From assembly GCF_023856365.1 (NCBI RefSeq), contig NC_064535.1:13722363-13786362 (forward strand): a stretch of DNA of 64,000 nucleotides. Reading direction: 5' to 3'. A program made the translations under genes and the position numbers. This document shows positions 57,526-64,000 of this stretch, piece by piece. A model generated the notes under the pieces. It saw only the letters and a program-made list of their open reading frames with translations, ran no database searches and was not told the DNA's origin. The first letter of the stretch is position 1, and every line of letters begins with the position of its first letter. Origin of the DNA: Brienomyrus brachyistius (Eukaryota > Chordata > Actinopteri > Osteoglossiformes > Mormyridae).

Positions 57526-57832
57526 AGCACCAGCTGGGCACTGGGTGTCATCTTAAAGCCAGTAAGGGCAAGATGAGAAAACGTGTTGGGAAGATGTAGG
57601 AAGGCTGAGTGTGGAATAGGGACGCATGGTCCGGGGGACCCTCAGAGGGTTCTGGGAGTACTGGGTCTGGGGACTGGCCCAGACACTCGACCTTAACTGG
57701 GCCTGTGAGGTATATTTACCAATGCACCTTGACATCACAAGGTTTTGGGTGTGAGTATCAAACCAGCGGCGTCTCTCTTACTGGAGACACTGATCATGGG
57801 TGCGAGTCATTCGGGTAGCTAGAGAGTCTATA

Positions 57833-58017
57833 GAGTGTTTCTCAACCAGTACTTAAGGACCCAAGACAGTCCACATTTTGGGTCCTGCCCAAGTACCAAC
57901 TCACCTGTACAAAACCATGAAGAACACTGAATATCTGGTACAGGTGTGTTGGCAGCTGGGAAGGAGCAAAAATGTGGACTTTCTGGGGATCCCCAAGGAT
58001 TGGGTTGGGAAACACTA
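57833..58017. mobile_element. hAT-type MITE, about 185 bp
   Basis: Inverted ends 'agtgtttctcaacc' and 'ggttgggaaacact', with internal pairing of 'agtccacatttt' and 'aaaatgtggact'. The flanks 57826-57833 (gtctatag) and 58018-58025 (gcttatag) agree at 6 of 8 bases; the exact terminal base is uncertain by one. Confidence 0.7.
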
Positions 58018-58623
58018 GCTTATAGCGTGAGAATTTCGGACTGGAAGACACCACAATGAGAATCACTTTGCTTTAATCCTGGGTGAAATCGCACGGATGC
58101 TCATTCGGATGCAAACGGGTCTCCATTTATTAGGTAGAGAAAGACAGCAGGCTAGCGAGGCAAACAGTGTGGCAAGCAGCTGACACGTGGCAGCCCATTG
58201 CCCCTGACTGAGAGGTGCGGGTATCGAAAGATGAGTCAGGACGGAGCCCACAAGCGTGAGCTGAATGCAGCCTCGATCTGCCGCTGTTGCTGCGTCTCTC
58301 TTAAGGGGCTCGTGTACTGCCGCAGAAATCCAACTTCAAAGTGCTAATCCTACAGGACAAGCAATGACTTCTCCCTTGTTTTCAAGACACCGCTTTATCC
58401 CACTTCCTGGAACACCGGCCGTGTTTTTCATCATACAGTTCTTTAATTATCATTTTTTAAAATTTGTATTTATAATGGCCTTGAAGAGTCATTCTTGTGA
58501 TATCGCAGCTGTTCAGAGATACTGTTTATTTTGAAACAGTGATACTTCTGCTTTCAGGGAGATCGGGCAGGTTGGTAAAGTTTTCATTTAATACCATGTA
58601 TCTCAAAATCAGACACACTAGAT

Positions 58624-58817
58624 CAGGGGTGTCGAACTCTAGTCCTGGAGGGCCGGAGCCCTGCACAGTTTTTGGTTTACCCTCGTTTAACACACCTGAT
58701 ACAACTCCTTGTGATAATTACAGCACAGCTCTTGAGCCGAATCATTTGTGATGGAACACGTAAAGGGCCAAGTTACACAGGGCTTCGGTCCCCCAGGACT
58801 GGAGTTTGACATCCCTG
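58624..58817. mobile_element. hAT-type MITE, 194 bp
   Basis: Termini CAGGGGTGTC and GACATCCCTG, with about 25-bp inverted repeats matching at 22 positions ('agtcctgg' against 'ccaggact'). The flanks 58616-58623 (cactagat) and 58818-58825 (tactagat) agree at 7 of 8 bases. No coding capacity. Confidence 0.85.
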
Positions 58818-58896
58818 TACTAGATTACAGAAATCAATTACTGGAAATAGTTTATTCATTTATAAAAACTGTGCACTTGTGCTAACCAACTCCAAC

Positions 58897-59255
58897 TGTC
58901 ATGCCCTGCTTGTCATGTCCACCTGACCCTTCCGTATTCTCACTGGCGTTACCCTAACAAGCCACACATTACTTGTCTGTCTTGCCTCCTGTTCGTAACC
59001 TTCGCGTTAATCACTCCCAGCTGCCTCTTGTTAGCTCCCTTGTTAGCTCAGTTTACACATGCTTCCCAGTCTCCCCGGTCCACTGATTGATATCATACCT
59101 TCCTCTTGCCTGTGCTCTTCCTAATTTCTAGTCATTCTGTTTTGATCCCTCATGAACCACTTTGTTTGCCGTCCCTCTTCATTTACTTCAATAAATCCCT
59201 TTTCTGTTTTGCTTACATGTTTGCCCTCCAGTCTTTCGTCCTGCAAGGCATGACA
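58897..59255 (+). mobile_element. Solo LTR, 359 bp, with 5-bp TSD
   Basis: It starts TGTCATGCC and ends GGCATGACA, the inverted TG...CA termini of a long terminal repeat. It carries an AATAAA polyadenylation signal in 'cttcaataaatccc' near 59190. It is flanked by an exact 5-bp direct repeat, ccaac (58892-58896 and 59256-59260), as left by a retroviral-type integrase. No internal retroelement sequence remains, so it is a solo LTR. Confidence 0.85.
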
Positions 59256-59347
59256 CCAACCTAGGGTTGGATGGCAAACATTATGGAGTTTGCTGGCACA
59301 ACATTCATATTCTATCAAGTGTATAAGGATCTAGCAACATATAAAAA

Positions 59348-59625
59348 TGTAACAGCATGTGGTGATCGTGCGCAGGGCGAACGAGCAGGGAATGGGGAAT
59401 CAGGATGGAGCAGACGGGAAACCAGGAAATGGGGTTTATTATGACAAGGCAAGGTACACACGGTAGACAACATCAATGACTGGGACTGGGGAAACGGACT
59501 TGAACTCGGACTCAATACACAAGGCTACTCAAACTGACAGAAAACAGCTGGTCACAATTGGGGTAGCACACGTGGTTAATGAGGGGGTGTGGCACACACG
59601 AGGATCGTATGAGCAGGTCATGACA
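59348..59625 (-). mobile_element. Related LTR in opposite orientation, 278 bp
   Basis: The minus strand begins TGTCATGACCTGCTC, like the start of the LTR at 58897. It contains 'cataataaacccc' as polyadenylation signal and ends ...GCTGTTACA. A 14-bp direct repeat (caacatataaaaat, 59335-59348 and 59626-59639) flanks it, longer than usual for an LTR. The body is diverged from the first LTR. Confidence 0.65.
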
Positions 59626-59861
59626 CAACATATAAAAATATCTGGAATTTTTGCTTTAATCCAAAGTAAAACCAAACATCCAATGTCAGTAAAATGCTTG
59701 TGAATCTGTAAAATACTCTAATCTAAATAACATCTAATCAATATATACAATAATAAAAGAATATATATATAGTATAAAAACAATAATAAAACAAATTTGG
59801 ACCACTGAAAACTTAACGTCATCCTTTTACTTTTTTCTAATTTTAAATAACTGGTTTTTAA

Positions 59862-60218
59862 GTAGGGGGTGGCATGGTGGTGCAGTGGTTAGCACTGTTA
59901 CCTCACACCTCTGGGACCCGGGTTTGAGTCTCCGCCTGGGTCACATGTGTGTGGAGTTTGAATGCTCTTCCCATGTCGTCGTGGGGTTTCCTCTGGATAC
60001 TCCAGTTTCCCCCCACAGTCCAAAGACATGCTGAGGCTATTTGGACTTGCTAGAATTGTCCGTAGGTGTGCATGTGTCAGTGAATGGTGTGTGTGAGTGT
60101 GCCCTGTGATGGGCTGCCCCCCCCATCCTGGGTTGTTCTCTGCCTTGTGCCCATTGCTTCCTGGATAGGCTCCGGACCCCCCACAACCCAGTAGGGTAAG
60201 CAGTTTGGAATATGGATG
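59862..60218 (+). mobile_element. Full-length DANA-like SINE with 9-bp TSD
   Basis: About 357 bp and closely similar to 11279-11630, including the A-box region 'ggtgcagtggttagcac', the B-box 'gggtttgagtc' (one CpG decayed to TG) and the 'ggataggctcc' tail. It is flanked by ggtttttaa at 59853-59861 and 60219-60227. Confidence 0.9.
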
Positions 60219-60227
60219 GGTTTTTAA

Positions 60228-61989
60228 TTATCAAACAAAAATACAATTAAAATTTTAAAATAAAATTTTTTAAGTGCCAAAACGATCACATCTGCACTTT
60301 GTTTGCATGACATTTACATACCACTAGTCCTACAACTCACTCACTGAAACCCAAACGTCCAAGACTAAAGCCGGAGCCAGGATTTAATCGTACAATTCTG
60401 AGATTCCGATTATACCATAAAATTACAGTCAGCTGTTTATGTTATATTAGATAACCAGAAAGATCTGAATCAACAGTTGACACAATGTTCAATTCAATTG
60501 GGATTATCATGGCCAGTTACCAAGCCTTGAGAGTTCCGTTCTATTACAGCCACACTTTGTTGTTAAAATAAAATGGAACACGCCCACACATATTATCCAC
60601 CTTGTGATTTTTCTGGGTTCCAAAGAAACTTTGAGCTGAAATAGATCATATGGCAGGGGCATATTTTTCTTATTTTCTGGGACATGTTTGGCAATGGAAA
60701 ATGGCTGTCATGACTCAGATTACTGCACTATGGCAGATTTATGTTAAGAGTGAAAAACAAAAATATATCTAGGAGAGCATGGGTGGGGGAGTCGTCGTTT
60801 TTTCTCCCAGTGATGTTTGCATTAATAGGCAGTGTTTTAGGGGAGAAATTAATCTGGTTATGCAGGAAAAGATAGATGGAAAAAAGATAAAATCCAGTCG
60901 TGTGGGACTTCAGCACTATAAATAGGCACAAGGTTCAGAGAGTTGCGAAGTAGATAATTGAATATTATTTTCAGGAATAATTAAATTGACCCATCCATCA
61001 GTCTAATTATTCCTTCTAGGCCAGAGGGGATGGCATTTAATAGATTTTAAAAGCAGTGAATAACAAAGGAATGGAGTCTTCACCTAATAGCAGTGAGTAA
61101 TGCTGGTGTACAGCCCTTACCAAATACCAACAAGTAACAGAATCCCTTGTTTGCTTCAGTGACAATGACTGACTTCATTTCATCATTTTAGTAAATATCT
61201 TCTCAACATAGCGGTGCAAGCTCTCCATCCATCTTCCGACTGCTTGTCCTGAGGTACAGTGCTTACCCTGAACAATGAGTATGGTATATCTACTTGAATG
61301 TGTTAATAGAACAGATATATGAAATTTAAAGTTATGTAAATACACACATATGCAAATATTCAGTGCTTATTGATGCTTTTGGTCTACGAGTTTCGTGAAA
61401 CATTGTTGAGTCTAAATAGAATGTTATCTGACTTCCAATATAAGAACTGACCATGTTGCAGCATGTATCTACACTGAAGCTACATATATGCTATATTTAA
61501 GTACAATCTGTTCTGAAGCATTTCTGGTTAAACCCAGCAGTAGCTGAAGATTAAATTCACTCTGACGTTTTACCGTGAACATTTCCGTGACACACATAGG
61601 CACCCCCAGAACTTCAGCATAGTTACCTCACTATCTCTCAGCTGGTGCCAAAGACCTCACTATGAATGAAGATCAATTGTGAATGAGCTAGCATGTAAGT
61701 GAGACACCTAGCTTGGCATGTGCCTCTGGGGATTGGGGGTAAACTGTAGGAGTTTCATGCTTTCCTAGTGTTACTTTGGATTTCCCCCTACTGGAAAGTT
61801 ACCGTCTATATGATGTAATGTGATAAACTGGTAGTCTCTTCAGGTCTAACATGCAAACATACCAACTGATTCCTGGGATAGACTCCAATCCTAATCAGAT
61901 TAGAGATTATGGAAAACAGGTGACTGGAAACCCTGTTAAGCAAGTTATTTTCAAGATTTTTGATAAAGACAATTTATTAAAGAGCTCCA
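60228..61989. other. Upstream intergenic DNA without recognised gene
   Basis: AT-rich. A short minus-strand SINE tail is at about 61220-61262 ('ccatccatcttccgactgct'). No ORF with recognisable content was seen on either strand. Confidence 0.6.
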
Positions 61990-62240
61990 TTTGAGCAACC
62001 TGGTGGTGCAGTGGATAGCGTTATGGCCCCATCTCTCCTGAGTTCAATTCCCTCTTTGCCAGCCTTGCCTCTGTAGAATTTCGATGCTTTTCTCACATGT
62101 CCTCCTGTAGATGCTTTGGTGAATCATTGCTCCTAGGTTTATCATAGCCTGAGATGGACTGGGATCCAGCCCTGAGTGTCACACCATGGTTCCCTCTGCT
62201 TCCCAGGATGGGCTCCAGCCTATAGGAAATAAAAGAAGCC
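61990..62240 (+). mobile_element. Old, diverged tRNA-derived SINE
   Basis: The head 'ctggtggtgcagtggatagc' (A-box region) and 'gagttcaattcc' (B-box) are followed by 'cctcctgtagatgct' and the tail 'cttcccaggatgggctcc'. The order is as in the young SINEs but the sequence is strongly diverged. It does not fold as a functional tRNA. Confidence 0.6.
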
Positions 62241-62384
62241 ACGTTCTCCTTTAAAGCTGACTTTTATGTCAGATTAGTTCCAGCTTAGTTTAAAGTAATT
62301 GTCTCCCAGACCCCCGTGCTCCAATCCCATCCATCCATAACGATTAACCCAGCATGGGCTTGTGGTAAAAATATCACACCTTTG

Positions 62385-63755
62385 CAGTGTTGGGAAGTAT
62401 ACTGCTAAAATGTAATAGATTAAAGGTGGTTAGTTACCCTGTTAAAAATATAATAACCAATATAACTATTTCGACTACTTGACCAAAGTAATGTAACTTA
62501 TTACATTTGATTACTTTTCTAACAGTGGCTATACACTGGGCAACAAAGCTGAAAAGTGCTAAAAAAAATTAACCAGACAGTGTAAACCTCACAGCTGTAC
62601 TAAACTCTGATTTCTTTTATTAAAAGTTCTTCAATATGACTTGAAATAAGATTGCAATGTTTTTATTTTAAAGCACAGCCGCCATAGCAAATCACAAACC
62701 AAGTCCACCTTGAGGTCAACTCCACGCGGTGATGGAACTATCAATAGGACAGGGTACTGTTCACTATTTTTGTGAAATAAAAGCTACATCACTATTACAT
62801 GAGGACCTACATTAGCTAAGATTTTCTATAAAGGGTTCATAAATGGGGGTGTGACTGTGTGTCTTTTAGCTAGCTAGCAATCAGGCTAATTTGTCATGAA
62901 TGGAGATTAAATATATGTAACCTACTGGACAGGCACCAAGCAAAATATAGAGCTGAATTATGTCTGGAACACTCATAAATAAGATGGTGGGGTAGGGAGG
63001 AGGTACCTCGATTTATCTGACTGATTCCGGTTACGTTAACTTACCTGCAGATGTTTCCTCAGGTTTGACATGTGGAATTTCAATGTTGACAGCATTTTCA
63101 CTGTAAGCTGTACAGTAATATTACAGCCCTTTTCTGATTTCTGAATGAAATTAATTTTGAATTTCCTGCACATTCTTGTCCGACAACATGGCCGTCCACT
63201 GACTGGCAATGCACATTGATTTGATTGGCAGACAGGAGGTGCGCAATTTCAAATGAGAACCAATCAAAACCAACAATCACATTTGTCCGGACAGCTTTGC
63301 TGACCCACATTGTCTGGAAATATGGCAAAAGAAGCCATTTCTGAATCGCAAAAGCAAGCAAAGCAGTAAAAAGTATGTTACATTCTACATGTAAGCTTTT
63401 TTTTTTAACCAAAGAGTATTTGAATAAGTTGGGATGTAACCAGCATTTTGATTAGTAACTATAATTTAATTGCATAGTTTGGTTGAAGGGGCACAAGTAA
63501 CTTAGTAACTTAGTTACTACTCAAATATAGTAAGTGCATGAAATACACGAATCATTATGATTGATTAATAATGAACAATCATGGGATCAGTACATAACTA
63601 ACACTTAGTTTCTGGTTAATTAATACATTGAGTAAGAGGGTACTACTCCATCATGTGTACCTAGGTAAAAACCATTTTTTTTCTTAGTAACTGTAATGAA
63701 TTACAACTGCATTTATTTTGTAATTTAATTACATAACCCTAAGTCCCCAACTCTG
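62385..63755. mobile_element. Non-autonomous hAT-type element, 1.37 kb
   Basis: The left end 'cagtgttgggaagt' and the right end 'agtccccaactctg' are imperfect inverted repeats. Both subterminal regions are rich in 'gtaat..attac' motifs, a hallmark of a common fish hAT family. The flanks 62377-62384 (cacctttg) and 63756-63763 (cacctctg) agree at 7 of 8 bases. The internal 104-codon open frame (63412-63098, minus strand) shows no transposase motif. Confidence 0.75.
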
Positions 63756-64000
63756 CACCTCTGCCATCATTATGTGGTCTGCATGTGCTTTATTTAACAG
63801 TAACATATGTCCTCATTTGTATGGCTGCATATATTGACTGTGCTTGTGAATATCGCACTGAAGGGACAGAGTCTGACCCAGAAAATGAACTCGTAGCATT
63901 TCATTTACAAGCCCAGTTCTTCAATCATTGCATTTTCCGGGGATTAGACACCTGTATATATGCCTTGGAAGATGTGGATACCTTTAATGTTAAAAGTAAT

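Noticed and set aside
63098..63412. 104-codon minus-strand open frame
   Set aside because: It lies inside a hAT-type element, has no motif or splice context, and is most likely chance.
1..64000. CRISPR arrays, operons, phage or plasmid features
   Set aside because: None are expected or seen. The window is vertebrate nuclear DNA with spliced genes; the tandem repeats found have no spacer-repeat structure.

Overview
This is animal nuclear DNA, most likely from a ray-finned (teleost) fish. It has interrupted vertebrate genes with GT-AG introns, fish-type tRNA-derived SINEs, many short palindromic hAT-type elements, an L2-type LINE tail and abundant microsatellites. The species cannot be named from the sequence. 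Both genes lie on the minus strand, in the order unc5b then slc29a3, which matches the UNC5B-SLC29A3 order I know from human 10q22.

Left part (1-10,350): slc29a3, a lysosomal/mitochondrial equilibrative nucleoside transporter (ENT3). Four coding exons can be placed exactly (6953-6693, 2670-2588, 1520-1294, 1020-858), together with a probable non-coding first exon and promoter near 10.17-10.34 kb. The long C-terminal exon(s) lie off the left edge. A minisatellite built on the exon-2 splice donor fills the start of intron 2.

Middle (10,350-16,055): intergenic DNA with a very young SINE (perfect 15-bp target duplication) and several matches to the CTCF consensus.

16,056-55,165: unc5b, a netrin receptor of the dependence-receptor class. 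All 16 expected constitutive coding exons were found and their phases join without a break into a 932-residue protein: signal peptide, two Ig domains, two thrombospondin type 1 repeats, transmembrane helix, ZU5, UPA and death domain. The small optional exon known in human UNC5B between the second TSP1 repeat and the membrane segment was not found. Intron 1 is 27.1 kb and holds only repeats and possible regulatory DNA.

Right part (55,166-64,000): unc5b promoter region with a CCAAT box and a long GA tract, then transposon-rich upstream DNA. It contains a consensus CTCF motif, a 97%-identical inverted 58-bp duplication, two related LTRs in opposite orientation, three hAT-type elements and SINEs. 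No third protein-coding gene, true tRNA or rRNA gene, or CRISPR array is visible. I found no novel enzymatic system; the leads of interest are in repeats, splicing signals and candidate regulatory sites.
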